This document shows, piece after piece, positions 11,079 to 23,060 of a stretch of 64,000 nt of DNA. The notes below the pieces were generated by a model, which was not told the origin of the DNA, did no database searches, and worked only from the letters and a program-made list of their open reading frames with translations. The DNA is from Kondoa malvinella (lineage: Eukaryota; Basidiomycota; Agaricostilbomycetes; Agaricostilbales; Kondoaceae). Numbering within the stretch: position 1 is the stretch's first letter; every line of letters begins with the position of its first letter. The position numbers and the translations under genes are program-made. Location: contig BCIM01000002.1 in the NCBI GenBank assembly GCA_039545315.1, positions 771,369 to 835,368 on the forward strand, written 5' to 3'.

Positions 11079-13531
11079 ATGTCATCTGCTGACCTCGATG
11101 GATCTGCACCGCCAACCTTGATTCCGCCGAGCATGGCAAGCCTGGCCGATGGCTCTCTTCCGCAAACGACATCAGACTATTCAATCGTCAGCATGGATCA
11201 ACAAATTATCAGCAATGCTAGTTCCGCATCACAGTCCGCGAGACAGATTGCGCAAGCTAAAACGCAAGCTCGCCATACAGCCGTTCTTGCGCGAGGCAGG
11301 ACTCCTATCTCACCAACTCCAGCTTTGCCTGCAATCGTAGCCTCGTACGCTGGGCGTGTCGTTATGCCTAATCTACCTCCTCAAGCAAGTGCATCGCCTT
11401 CGACGCAACGAGCCATAGTCGCGAAGAGCTCTAAGACCAGCGCATGTACTGGTCAGCTTCCTGTTCCGCTCACTGCCCTGTCTGCCAAGGCACAAGTTGT
11501 CGATGACTTGATGCTTGATGCACTTGAAGAATGCTATAGAGAGATGCATCTGCATCCGAAGGCATCTTTCATAGGCAAAGGAGCTTGTGGCTATGTCTAC
11601 TCGGTTACATCTTTAGAGGCGGATCTTGCAAACAGGGCGCTGTGTCTGAAAATCTTCATCACCGAATCACACATCGCGAAGGCAGAATACGACCATCTAT
11701 GGTATGCGCATGCCTTGTTCAAGCTTGGAACACCTGCAAGCGTGCCTCAGCCGTATAGATTTCGACATATCTCAGAGCCAGCTTGCAAAGGCGTAGTGCA
11801 TGCGATTCTGATGGAAAGGATCGACAATCATGCTGTTAGTCTGCATATCCACTGTTCCAGACCACTTTGACCATGTTCGCTAGTCGTTATCCGAGTTCGA
11901 ACATTTGTGGAAACAGGCATCTTACGAACATCCTAATGCAGCAGCGAGCGTCACTCTTCGTCAACAAGTCTATCAAGCTATATCAAAGACTTTAGGCGTC
12001 TTCCGTCGCTATGGGCTCGTTCTGGCAGATCTCCAGCATGACAAAATCCTCATAAATAGGAATAACCACACGGTCGTATTAATCGATTTTGGCATGAGCG
12101 GATACTTTCCTGCCCTACATCTTGGTCCTGTCGATCACAGCCTGCCTCTACCTGAAGCTGTTTCGATTTGGCCGTCTCCAAACCCCTTTCTTCTTTCAGT
12201 CCCCAGCACTATACGAGAGTACATGTATACCTCCGTGGTCCATATATGCGACAGCATGTAAGCTTGTCAGACCGCTTCATCTAGACCATGCTGAAGAAGA
12301 TGCATTAGAAAATGCAGCTTTCCGAATTTCCCAAATTCCATGCCGTCTCAAACAAGTCGAAGAGCCCATCAGGTTCAAGGGCAGCTATCTGAGGACTTCC
12401 TGCATGAAATGACTGGCGACAGTAGCATACTAGATCACCTTGGTGCTGGTCACGTATTGATGCGGACCATCAAACCGCCCTTGGCTGTGCAGCCTATGCA
12501 AGCGCTTATTGATACGGATGGCTCGATGACGAGTAGAACGACATTGAAACGCCGGTATCTACAAATGGCCAAAGCTGCCTTGCAAGAATGCGCGAATAGA
12601 ATGCTGCTCAAAACTGAATTTCAACTGCTCGGCCGGGGCTCAAGTGCTTTTGTGTATGCGGTTCGCCCGAGAAATTCTGCGTCTTTCAACAGCAAACCTT
12701 TATGCCTGAAACTTCTTGTTGGAACCAAAGAAATGGCCCAGTCCGAGTATGAACATTTGAATTATGCCTTTCATCTATACGAGAAAAGCAACGGCGGTAT
12801 CGCTAGGGTGCCGCAACCCTTCGGTGGAGGTCCTTGCCATGTATCGAATCTGTCTTGCCATGGTCTGATTCATGGAATCCTCATGGAAAGGATCGACAAA
12901 GCGAAGGTATGCAGTGTTCCAGGCTTTGGCTGTCATCATATTGATGTGTACGCCGGACAGACATTGCGACATCTGATATTCAAGGAATGGTGTCACGAAG
13001 CCTTTACAGTGGCAAGCCTTCAAATTCGTCGTCAGCTAATACAGAAAATTGACAAGACTGTTCTCGTTTGGAGAAATCAGGGTCTAGTGCACGCAGACCT
13101 AAATTATGACAATGTTTTCGTCAAGGACAACGAACTCGTCGTCATCGACTTTGGCCTCAGCGCGTATTTCGCTAGTCTCAATGAAGATTCAGCTGCACAA
13201 GGCGCTCCGCACACCAGTACGTGGGTCTGGGCTGATTGGGCTGATGCATCCAAGAGGGCTATACAATCAACTTCGGCAGCTGACTATTTTCGGGTGGCCG
13301 CTGTGGACCTCGCTGAAATACAGTGCGTTTGTGATGAGACCCAGGGGCGCGAGGTATATGCTGACTCTGAGACCTTATAGCCATTACGCATTTCTCTTCG
13401 ATGGTTTCGCCTACCGATTCGGTAACGACATCAGAGAGCTGCGATCAGACTGTGAAGCCCATTCCAAGAACGCAGATCAAATACGCAACGATCTTAAGGA
13501 TCGCTTTCTTCGCTGTTTGGAGCAATGCTAG
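11079..13531 (+). CDS. Protein with two tandem kinase-like domains, the first degenerate
   Basis: Exons 11079-11834, 11884-12257, 12309-12906, 12961-13322 and 13381-13531 join in frame to 746 residues. After a Ser/Thr-rich N-terminal region of about 145 residues come two homologous domains. Domain 1: glycine loop GKGACGYVY (about 166), LCLKIF, hinge ILMERID, catalytic-loop equivalent GLVLADLQHDK (about 295), LIDFGMS. Domain 2: GRGSSAFVY (about 484), LCLKLL, ILMERID, GLVHADLNYDN (about 619), VIDFGLS. The HxDxxxxN loop is of the type seen in Bud32, RIO and aminoglycoside-phosphotransferase-like kinases. Domain 1 has Leu for His and Lys for Asn, so it is probably a pseudokinase, while domain 2 keeps the catalytic set. 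Both domains carry an intron right after ILMERID plus three residues, in the same phase, which shows internal duplication. Substrate unknown. Two separate genes are possible, but the 12258-12307 intron joins them in phase. Confidence 0.75.
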
Positions 13532-13853
13532 CAATTATGACACGTACCAGCTTGCGACCCACGCACAACGCGTCCGAACACATCATTGGGAGTATTACAT
13601 GCGTAATGCTGTTCCTACTCATCACCTCCATCCATAGCACTGTCCGTGTTCTTTGAATTGCAATCTATATCTAGGCTTGTTACCACTGTAAAATCAACGA
13701 GACGAGACGTGCTCAGAGTAGAGCTCGCGCGTCCGGCGTCTTGGTTGAGAAGACATCTCGCGCGACACTTCACGCGACTTGTAGCTCTCAGACTACCATG
13801 GGCATGTCTGTGAGTCTCGATCAACGCGACGAGGATTCTGTAAGGTTGCAGGC
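13532..13853. other. Intergenic between convergent genes
   Basis: About 320 bases between the stop of the tandem-kinase gene and the proposed stop of the unrecognised minus-strand gene. No coding segment or structure was recognised. Confidence 0.45.
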
Positions 13854-14871
13854 TTATACCCTTTGGCCGTGCGTAGCGTTCCCTTGACTTTGCCATTTCG
13901 AAGAGACGATTCTGTCAGAAACCGGAAAGCCTGATCGAGGCGACGCCCATTCATCGCCCGAGTATCTCTTGTGCAGAAGAGAGGCGTAAAGTCGAGTCTT
14001 GCGAGGTAAAATGGCCATGAGTGCCGCATCCGCCAAATCAGCTTCTAGCGCCGCGCGTTCTTGTGGTATTCTCTTGACGTCGGCGGCTCGTGCAATGAGA
14101 GAAGGCAGTAGGTCCTCGTGTGTATCTTCCAGCCGTGTCAGTAAAGGCTCAAGGTACCTTGAGAGCGCGAGTCGTTTCTTGCACTTGTCCGAATTCGACC
14201 AGTAATAGGCAGGTTGGTGACCGGCGAGGATGCAATACATTCGAAAGATGTCAAGCTCTTCTTTCCAGTACAGACCACTTTCGGGCAAGGCGAAGATAAA
14301 CGACAGTATGGCTGTGCGGTGCTGGCAGAAGACCAGAGCGATTAGACCCGCTGATGTTGCAGAGCATGAAGATACAAGCTTACGTTGCCATCGTCGAAAT
14401 CTTGGTCTTCCACTTCTCGTATGAGACCAGCAACCAGACGATCCAAGATAGCAGGAATCTGGTAGCCAAGTCGTTGATGAGAGCGGACAGAGTGGTCGAG
14501 AGTCGCAGCCTTNCCTTGACAGTCGAGATACCAACGGGCAATCCCAGATCGCTATGATCATCCATCTCACCTAGTATTGCGTAAGCTGATGCTGCCCTCT
14601 TGGCCGTCTCCAAGCGTGTCGGATCCCCTTGGTACCAGAAATCTACCATGTCTCCGCCCGGTGTCACTCCGTTGGTCACGTAACGACAAATTTGCAAGCG
14701 CCTTGATGGACTGCGTGCTTTGAGAGACCCGTATACTTCTTGCTGCAGACTTGAGGGCACGTCCGACGTAACTTGTTTGCCGTAATGCTCGAGAGCAAGT
14801 GACCCGGCTAGTCTACCAGCTGCTGTTCTGCTAAGCGATGTCACTGCATGGTATATGTTCAGATCAGTCAT
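13854..14871 (-). CDS. Unrecognised helical protein, frame interrupted at an ambiguous base
   Basis: I do not recognise this family with confidence. Exon 14871-14385 begins MTDLNIYHAVTSLSR and joins, over a GTAAGC...CAG intron (14322-14384), an exon from 14321 that starts HRTAILSFIFALPESGLYW. The first exon holds only if the reading frame shifts at the N at 14513: upstream sequence ends GLPVGISTVK, and downstream sequence continues ATLDHSVRSHQRLGYQIPA in another frame. Two bases in place of the single N would restore it. The sequence GEMDDHSD near residue 105 resembles the DDxxD metal motif of terpenoid synthases, and the protein looks all-helical, but no second metal motif was found. The C-terminal end is uncertain. 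A degenerate copy of the 3' part lies at 16.05-16.44 kb. Confidence 0.5.
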
Positions 14872-16049
14872 GCTTTAAAGGCGGTTCTGCAGCCTACATG
14901 AGTCACCAGATTCCATTTCTTGTATACAGGGAATCGTTCTGAGCTGAGCTCGGAGTCTCTACAGCCAAAGGGGCTCCATTTGAGGACGACAGCGACGAGT
15001 GTCCAGATGACTTGAGGTGTGAGGTGTAGTATGCAGCTTGATAGACTTTGACCGACGGTTTAAGAAAGAGTCGCCGGCGGGAGATCTACGAGTGAAATGA
15101 GAGAATCCGAGCGTACGTGAGGTGAACTGGAGCACATCTATCCTATGAAGTACTACTCTGCAAGATACCCTCCAGCGCAAAAGCGATAGGAGCATCGCCC
15201 TTACCGTGACTTGAGTTCACCCCTTCTCGGAAGCCTCTGATCGCCTTGTATACCTATGTGAGACCTCCGCTACCTTCTGGTACAGCGGACGAGTTGCACA
15301 AAGACATGCCATCTTCATGCTCGCCTAGCGAGCATACTGTCAAGCTTACGTCGTTCGTTGGTGTACTATGTGTACCTCTCCTCGGTATACTTGCCAGAGC
15401 ACTTGATCGCGACCATACTGCAGAATCAACAGAAGGCATGTGTTTGAACCTCCATCAACGCAATAAAGAAATGCGTGCATTAGTGTGGAGAACGTGAGCT
15501 CGATCGGACGAGACTGCACATAACAAAGTACAGGGAACACTGGACACTTTGGCAGTACAGGACAGGTCGGACAAGAAAGTCCCCGTGTACAATCGATCGA
15601 TGGAATGTAGACGGAGCGACGGAGGAAATGACGATCTCTGAGCCCAGTCCATAGCTCCGCAAGCTGTTCACGGCGCGATAGAGCACGCATTGCCCAGTAG
15701 ATAGTTGACCGCGTCAATCGAAGCGGGCCTGGGTATACTACGGCAGTCTTGATAGAGCAAACGAGAAGAACGGTTACTGCTGTTGATGTTGATGCGAAAG
15801 TCGTACAAAGCTCGATGCAAACCCCAAAAGAAGACGAAATCTCTACTTGTCTGTGTCCATCTTGCCATCTTTGCCTTCCTGTAGACAAATCAGAGACCGC
15901 AATGAGTGGAGTCATAGCGTAAGCAGCGTTGATCTACCCTCTTAGCTTTTAGCGCCTTCATTGTTCCCTGAACAGCGTATCTCTGGTTACGGCGGAACTT
16001 GGCGTCAACCTGCAAATATCCCGTGAGCTTCGTGGACACGGTGTATAGA
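14872..16049. other. Gene-poor stretch
   Basis: About 1.2 kb with scattered short open stretches on both strands, none showing family motifs, consistent splicing or a clear start. It lies between an interrupted gene and its degenerate partial copy and may be decayed coding sequence. Confidence 0.45.
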
Positions 16050-16440
16050 TGCAGGCGTACACCCTTTAGCCCTGCATAACGCTGCCTAGTGGGTCGCTTG
16101 ATGCCATTTCTGTGGGCTGATCACATCCAAGACACGCATGAGCTTCCATTCCTCTCGAATTCCCTCCGCTATGATTCACCTTTCGCGTTCTGGTTGTGAT
16201 TTGTCTATCGAAACAAGGACATGAGCTTAAAGTATCTCTTGATGTGTATGTTGGCAGCATACGTGGTTCTTTGACTTTGACATTTTGAAGAGACGATTCT
16301 GTCGAAACGAGACAAGCGAATGAGCTACAATCAATAGCTCTAGCATTTCTTGAAGAGCAGAGTGGGTATATCGAGCCGATGGGCAAGGCAGAGCGAGAGG
16401 GTATGCATGGGCTGAGCAGTTGCAACTTGACATCTGGCTT
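16050..16440 (-). pseudogene. Degenerate copy of the 3' part of the 13.9-14.9 kb gene
   Basis: Bases 16265-16305 (CTTTGACTTTGACATTTTGAAGAGACGATTCTGTC region) closely match 13887-13925, and the CACCCTTTAGCCCTGCATAACG stretch near 16058 matches CCCTTTGGCCGTGCGTAGCG near 13860. In the intact copy these two blocks are adjacent; here about 190 bases separate them, so an insertion or rearrangement has occurred. Weaker similarity continues to about 16440. No complete reading frame is present. Confidence 0.55.
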
Positions 16441-16652
16441 GTAATTGGGGTATCGGGGTATCTCTACATATCTGAAAGGACGTGAACAGACACCTACGTA
16501 GTACTACGTCTATGGAATCACTTCAAGGGGAAGGGGATGTCTCGGTCATGCCTCAACTGTCGGGTCTCGAAGGTGAAAATTTGGACTTGCGGTCAACTTT
16601 ACAAAAATTCGCAGAGAACGCAAAATGCCCTCTAGAAGCTTCGTGCAATATA

Positions 16653-19600
16653 TCAGCCCTTCAGCTCGCCTCTCAGTCTCTTCATCAACTCTTCCATGAT
16701 CAAAGGATCCGCTTGAGCGAAATGCTGTTGTAACCCTCGTAACCCACCGTTTAAGCTCTGCGCCTCATTCAACTTGCTACTGATCACATCCCTGAGCCCA
16801 AGGCAATGCACTGGATCGGATTCCCTCAGCTGTTCTAAAGTGTCAATGGCAGTCGAAGTGTACATAGGTAAAACTTACTGCCGCTCGTCGACGCGTATCA
16901 GCGCTTTCGACAGGTTCATACTCTCCCTCCGATTCATAAGCATCCATAAGCGCATAAGCTTCCGCGTCGCCCGTCTGGCTTTCTTCAGTTTCAGCCAATA
17001 CACCAGACCAGATGGTCATTAGATCAGGTAGGCGAGAAAGGATGGTTGGATCAGTGGTAGGTGTGAGATAGGCTAGAGCGAGGGCGACTAATTTGCGTTG
17101 GGAGGCAGATCCGACGTTGTCGTGCTATGCAACAATCAGCAGACATTTAGACTGTAAGCGAGGCGAGGAGACTTACTAGATCGATCCATTGACGTAGGAC
17201 GAGCTGCAGGAGCTCGTTGGAGGTAGTTGATAGAACGGTAGCAGTGGAAGTGAGCAGTCCATAGCAAGCTTGAGTATCGGCTACTACTATCCTAGCGACC
17301 GATGCAAGGTATTTGCTCAGGATCAACGCGCTCTCCTACACACCAATCAGCTGACGCAGTCACAAGTAGAAAACACGCACATTCTTGGTAAGCGGCATTA
17401 ATAGCTTCGCGAAACAACCGCTACCTTGCAAATAAGCAGGCCAGCTCGAACTCTTCTGCACCATAATGTCAAACGCATGCAAGATCATCTTGACGGCTTC
17501 AAATTTCAAATCAGCATCCAACATGCTTTCGAATGCGGCGGCAATTTCACGTCCGACCATAGAAAGCACGGCATCGCCATCTAAGAGCAGATAGCTTTCT
17601 AGGATCTTGAGCGCGTTAGGTAGAGTATCAGCTCCGCTTTGTAGTAGTTGAGCGAGATAAGGTAGTAGGTTGGCAATGTCGGTTGTGAGAGAGGTTGAGA
17701 AGCGTAGGCAGATTCGCCAGAGCTCGATGGCTTCTTCGTGTAGGTATGCATATTCCGCCTGTTCAGCTCTATCAGAACGGTCTGATTGAGAAAGAAACGA
17801 CTTACTGAAGCCGGGTTGACAGAGTACGCGACAAGCTCTGCGATTTGAGGATGTATCGATTGCGATTGTTCTCCAATGGCCTGTGCAGAGCACAACTGAG
17901 AATGCAGGCCATACTGGACAGCTACAACTCCCACGCACCTCTGAAAGCTTCTCCATGATAGTCAGAATAGAGACTTTGAACAAGGTCTGGCCTTCAGCGG
18001 ATGCCCAAAGCGAAGGCAAGATGGAAAACAATTGTCCGGCATATGGCAGAATCTGTTCGCCATCAGCCTCCGCCATTGTACAATAGTAATTACATACCTG
18101 CTGACCGACTGCACCGATGAGAGTCCCAAGCGTTTGCATCAATCTCATCCTGCTCTCAATCATATCACACTCTTCCATAAGCTTGACAAGGCCTTTCACG
18201 GCATCATCCAAGAAGGGCAAAAACGCTTCTAGCTCAAAGCCCCAGGTATCGCATTTGCCTAACGAGCGAGCTGCAGATAATCTTGTGCCCAGAGTACTGT
18301 TCGGTAATGCTTGTAGGAAGTGAACGAGGGATTGATAGATCAATGATCGAGAGGATGTAGACATTTCTTCACCTATCCAAGAACCGAAGAGGGACATAAT
18401 CCGAGGTCGAAGCAGACTTGTTGATCTGCAAAACTCCATTAAGCATTTTCTGAGTCTAACATAGCGACTCACAATTGTTGATCACCCATCGCTTCCGGTA
18501 TGAGCACTTCAGAAATCCAGCGATCGAGCGGCATCTGCGCTGACAGCGCTTCAATCACATCAGTCGGATTTCGTCCCAAAGCACAATACAGCGCTTCTTT
18601 GATTTTCCATTCCGCATCGGTCTGTGGATCTATCACTCCACTCGTCAGTGTCTTGCCTATCGACTATCGAAAGAGAGACGCACTTCTGATGTTCTCGCTC
18701 ATGAGCAGCTTGATCAATTCTGGTCCAACAATAGCTCTGAACTGATTGACCAGATCCGAGCATAACCTCAAAGCTGCTGGCTGTTCTCCTTGGGTTAGTC
18801 CCATCCTTGTTGGTTATATCATACGCACACGTAGATCGAAATCCTCTCTATCGCTTTCTTCCTCGTGCAAGTACTCTTCCGGATCGTCTTGCCACTAAGA
18901 CAGACAATCAACGAGTCCTATTAGAGAGACGAAAGACAAACCAGTGTCATGTCTGTCTGGCGCATAGGGATAAAGTGCATCACCAGCAACCCAACACAAG
19001 TCTTTGACCAATCAACAAGTTGCGCCAACAATGCTTCTTCAGTCGGAGAAAAGGGTGCTGTTCTCTGTCTACATCGGTACTGATATACCAGTAAAAACGT
19101 AATAGACGAACGATGCTCTGTACTAGGCCAGGCGATGATGATTGTTCGGATCAGTCGGAAAGACTGAACCAGTAGCGCTTCTGGGTACATGCCCATGAGT
19201 GTATCTGTGGGGAAGCGAAGAATCATACATCAGTATTTCACTGAAGAATCCTCGGCCTCCCACCTGTGAGCACCCATACAAGCTTACTAACAGCTCTATG
19301 CTGAAGAAAGATCTGTGGCTCACCTGAAACCTGATCCGGTCGTGCAGCAGCATCATTCACAATCCGCCAATAAGCATCAAAGACAGCTTGTTGAGATCCG
19401 TCAATATCCTTTACGTCAATAAATAATTTCCCAAAAGACAAGACATGTTTCCCTAATAACTCATGCGTACGAGCAGACATGAGTGCCCCTTCTGTCGAAT
19501 TTAAGAGATTGACACGGAGAGATTGGACGGATGTGAAATAGGTTATGCAGCGAAAGTAGAATTCCTAATCCATGCTTTCAGTCAAGTACTGCAATGAAAG

Positions 19601-20500
19601 AGATGACGGACTTTGGGTTCTGAATGTTGTTGCATGTCCATCCAACCGTACGCTAATAATCCGCGGAGAGTTTTGAAGATGAGTAAAGAGAGCTGTAGGT
19701 TCTTGTGAAGGTCTTCTGATGCTGCTTTGGAAGAGGAGAGCTCGTTCATCCAAGAAGTGGCCATCTGTTCATAGAGATTCCTTAGTGGTGAGAAGAGGAT
19801 TGGACCGATCTGTCACCTAGATCAAAATCCAGATCACACAGATCAAGAGGAAGTCGAGCTGACCTGCTGCATCAATTTCCTCCCTCGCGGCATCCGATTC
19901 GTAGTGAGCAGCTCAACAGTCTCTTGCACAGCGGACAAGCTTCGTTGTAAGACAAAATCAGACTGCTCTGCCGGTTGTTGGCCTGATAGAGATAGCGAGA
20001 TGCTTTCCAGTAGCTCGTTAGGAAGAGTAGGCCAGTCTGCGTCATAGTCTAGACGGGCTATCTTGCCTATCGAATAGGTTATTGCTGAAGCGATCTTTGG
20101 AATGCATCAGTAAGCCAAGAGGCAAGGGATCTGGGACATACCGTATTGTTTGGTTCATCCAAAAGAGACATTAGACGAGGTCTGATGATGGTTTTCTGAT
20201 CTTTCGTTATCGCGCTTCGACAACAGCATGCATGAGCCCTTTCGTCCAACAACACACGGGTAAGACATACTTTGAGCTGGTCTTTCTCCAGTACTTGTCT
20301 AACCCATTCTTGAAGTACAGAATCGCCTGAATCCTCACAGTCACGCCAACCTGTTCGCGCATAGACAGCAATTCCAACAAAGAGCTGTAGAAACCAGGCG
20401 ACGTCTCCCATTGCTTCAATTGAGCTTCTATAGGTCTTCGTATAGCTTCATCTGGATTCAGAGAGTTGTTCAGGGCTTCTGCGAGAAGTTCGAGCGACAT
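16653..20500 (-). CDS. KAP120: Importin-beta family nuclear transport receptor, importin-11/Kap120 type
   Basis: A long minus-strand gene with well over ten short introns, roughly 1,000 residues. The N-terminus (MSLELLAEALNNSLNPDEAI ... REQVGVTVRIQAILYFKNGLDKYWRK) matches the importin-beta N-terminal domain, and the segment AITKDQKTIIRPRLMSLLDEPN with IGKIARLDYDADWPTLPNEL matches importin-11/Kap120. Further HEAT-like blocks are visible, such as RLSAARSLGKCDTWGFELEAFLPFLDDAV and RLMQTLGTLIGAVGQQ. These receptors carry cargo through the nuclear pore under Ran-GTP control. The C-terminus ends in LMKRLRGELKG. The start at 20500 was chosen because it begins the conserved domain; an in-frame extension upstream cannot be excluded. 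The divergent dihydroorotase start is only 78 bases away. Confidence 0.88.
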
Positions 20501-20578
20501 GCTCGTCACAGGATAAAAGTTGCTAGGTGTGTCTTTGTTCCCGTCAGCCAAGTAGTCGACAGCCAAGAGTCCAGAAAG
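20501..20578. promoter_or_regulatory. Very short divergent promoter, KAP120 / dihydroorotase
   Basis: Only 78 bases separate the two divergent start codons, so both core promoters or leaders must overlap or extend into the neighbouring coding sequence. No TATA box is visible. Confidence 0.6.
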
Positions 20579-21726
20579 ATGGTAGAACAGCTTGAAATAT
20601 CCTCGCCTGCAGATTTCCATACGCACCTGAGACAGGATGAACTTATGAAATTGGTCACTCCGCATGTCAAACAAGGCGGCATGTCGTTGGCCTATGTCAT
20701 GGTAACAGCTCCTCCCACTCACACTATAAGTACTGCACGCTGATGCTGACGGTCAGCCGAATCTATCACCTCCAATAACGACAGTAGACATGGCAGTTGC
20801 CTACCGCGCACAACTTGAAGCTATAGAACCATCTGTCCAATTCATGATGACGCTCTTCCTCTCTCCATCTCTGACACCAGAAGAAATCATCAAAGCGAAA
20901 CAAGCTGGTATAGCAGGCGTTAAGAGCTACCCACGAGGAGTGACTACAGGCAGCGAATCAGGCGTGGAAAGCTACGAACGATACTACCCTGTGTTCGCAG
21001 AGATGGAACGACAGGATCTAGTATTGAATCTACATGGTGAAGTCCCATCTTCTGCTTCTACCGTTCGTCCGGTCTTCTACCTTCTTGCTCTCGCTCATGT
21101 CGATACCACAGGGCACATCAGTACTGAATGCCGAAGCTCGTTTCCTCACCCACCTCCAAACCTTACACAGCCAATTCCCTAAACTTCGAATAGTCCTAGA
21201 ACACGCAACGACTTCTGCAGCAATCGAATGCGTTTCTTCCCTCGGACCAAACGTAGCATGCACAATAACAGCTCATCACCTCTTCTTAACCATTGACGAC
21301 GTAGTAGGTCAACCTATGAATTATTGTAAACCAGTTGCGAAAACGTATGAAGATCGTCAAGCGATAAGAAAAGTCATTGCTAGTGGGAACAAGAAGTTTT
21401 TCTTAGGTAGTGATAGTGCGCCTCATGTGTTGGGTAAGAAGTTACCGAGGGAAGTGGATCATGCTTGTGCGGCGGGAGTGTATACGAGTCCGATCTTGTT
21501 ACCGCTTGTGGCACATGCGTTCGAAGCTATGGAACCGGTCATACCGTTGGACAAGTTGGAAGGGTTTGTCAGCAGGTTTGGGAGGGAATTTTATCGTCAG
21601 CCAGCGGAGGGTAAAGTGAGGTTAAGAAGGACAGAAGCGACAGTGCAAAAGGAGTATGAGATGGGTCAGGAAAAGGTCGTACCGTTCAAGAGCGGCAAGG
21701 GACTAGGTTGGGAAATAGTACATTAA
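20579..21726 (+). CDS. URA4: Dihydroorotase
   Basis: Exons 20579-20701, 20757-21062 and 21112-21726 join to 347 residues. The enzyme closes carbamoyl aspartate to dihydroorotate, the third step of pyrimidine synthesis. Metal-site features are all present: DFHTHLR (HxH), GIAGVKSYPRG with the lysine that is carbamylated, NLHGEVP, LEHATT and GSDSAPH with the catalytic aspartate. The substrate contact region MPNLSPPITTVDMA spans the first splice junction and is intact. Length is normal for the monofunctional bacterial/yeast-type enzyme. The gene converges on the next one with stops only about 11 bases apart. Confidence 0.97.
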
Positions 21727-21737
21727 TAATGATACAA

Positions 21738-23060
21738 TCATCTTACAGGCATGCCCAAGCGCGCTAACCGACGAGCAGATTGTTGCGTCTGTTCTTTCCT
21801 TTTTACATCCGACCTAGGTGTAGCCCAACGCGATTCTTGCTGTGCTGGAACGTATTCTCTTTGTGGCTCTTGCCGCGAAGCGACATGCTCTCGCTGTGGT
21901 GCAGAAGATTTCCGACTTGTCGTAGGCGAGACTTTCCGATTCATCAGTTGATCTGGTGTGATTCCCCATCTACGACACAGCATCAGTGCGCGCAAGGAAG
22001 CAGAAGGGATAAGAACGTACTCTTCTATGCCTAAATCATCATCTTCGTCTTCTGAATCGTCTGCCCAATTCCGATGTTTCTTCGGGGTAGGTAATATAGG
22101 TATAGTACTTTCAGGTTCACTTTGTACAGGCGCGGTGTCCTGCGCTATCTGTTGCGACGATGGTTGTACCAGGAACTGTTCTGCAGAAGCTAGAGCATCA
22201 TCAGTTCAGGTCTGGATGGAGACGGATCGTTATAAATTACCTTTTCGAACTTGAACAGTGTGTCGCATAGCTTTCGGTTCACTTGGTATCCTCTTTCCAT
22301 CCTTCCTATCCTGTCTGCCCCTCTGCTCTACCTCATCTTTGACATTCTCCCCCGCTTTCCCCTTCGCCTCTTGCTCTTTCTCAAATTCGGCGACTGGAGC
22401 GACAGACGCAGGTTCTGATAGAGCTACCGGTGCAGAAACAGGCACCCTTCTCGGTGTAGCAGAAGCAGCTTGACGTTTCCTTATATTAAGCTGTTGCAGT
22501 AATTGCGAGGCAGAGTCTATTTCCCTTTCTCGAGGTTGAGGTGATTTACTTGGTCGAGCTGGACTTTGTTCGGAAGGTGATGTTACTTGTTCAGCTGGTG
22601 TTTGAACAGGAGGAGATTGTATAGGTGCGGCGTGTATGGATGTAGGAGGAGCTTGTACTGGTGTTGAGGTAGCTGGGGTAGGCGCATGTATCGAAGTAGA
22701 TATCGGCTGACCATGTATTGAAGCTGAGGATGCAGGTCGTGATGAAGAAGCTGCAGACTGGGCATGTATAGAAGAGCTCTGAGCTACTGCTTTCGGTTGC
22801 GAAGGTAGCGATACGACAGGCTGATTCGGACTCTTCTTAGGCAAAGGCGCTACATCCGCCCACATGGACGCTGCTGATCCTACATTCTTCTCTTTCGCTT
22901 TCACAGGCCCAGAATCAAGATAGATTGTTTGAGGTTCATGAGCTGAAGAAGGGGGGAGCTGATGCCTTTCCCTTGAACGGGGTCGGCGTCTGGCTTTCTT
23001 TGTTGATGCTGGGTGTGCTTCTGGTTCGACACGAGGACCGATGCGGGATAGTAAGGACAT
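21738..23060 (-). CDS. Low-complexity, probably disordered protein
   Basis: Exons 23060-22241, 22189-22021 and 21969-21738 join in frame to 406 residues. I do not recognise a family. The protein is rich in Ser, Pro, Ala, Gln and Lys/Arg. A repeated motif, SIHA or SIHG, occurs several times between about residues 95 and 150. A helical block (SASQLLQQLNIRKRQ) follows. The middle of the protein is strongly charged, and an acidic segment (NWADDSEDEDDDLGIEEW) sits before a basic C-terminus (QQSARRLARLGMPVR). Such composition suggests an RNA- or chromatin-associated scaffold, but this is inference only. Its stop lies 11 bases from the dihydroorotase stop, so the 3' UTRs must overlap. Confidence 0.75.

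Noticed and set aside
15346..15915. Minus-strand 189-codon open stretch in the gene-poor region
   Set aside because: No family features, low-complexity residue mix and no consistent splice joins; treated as chance or decayed sequence.
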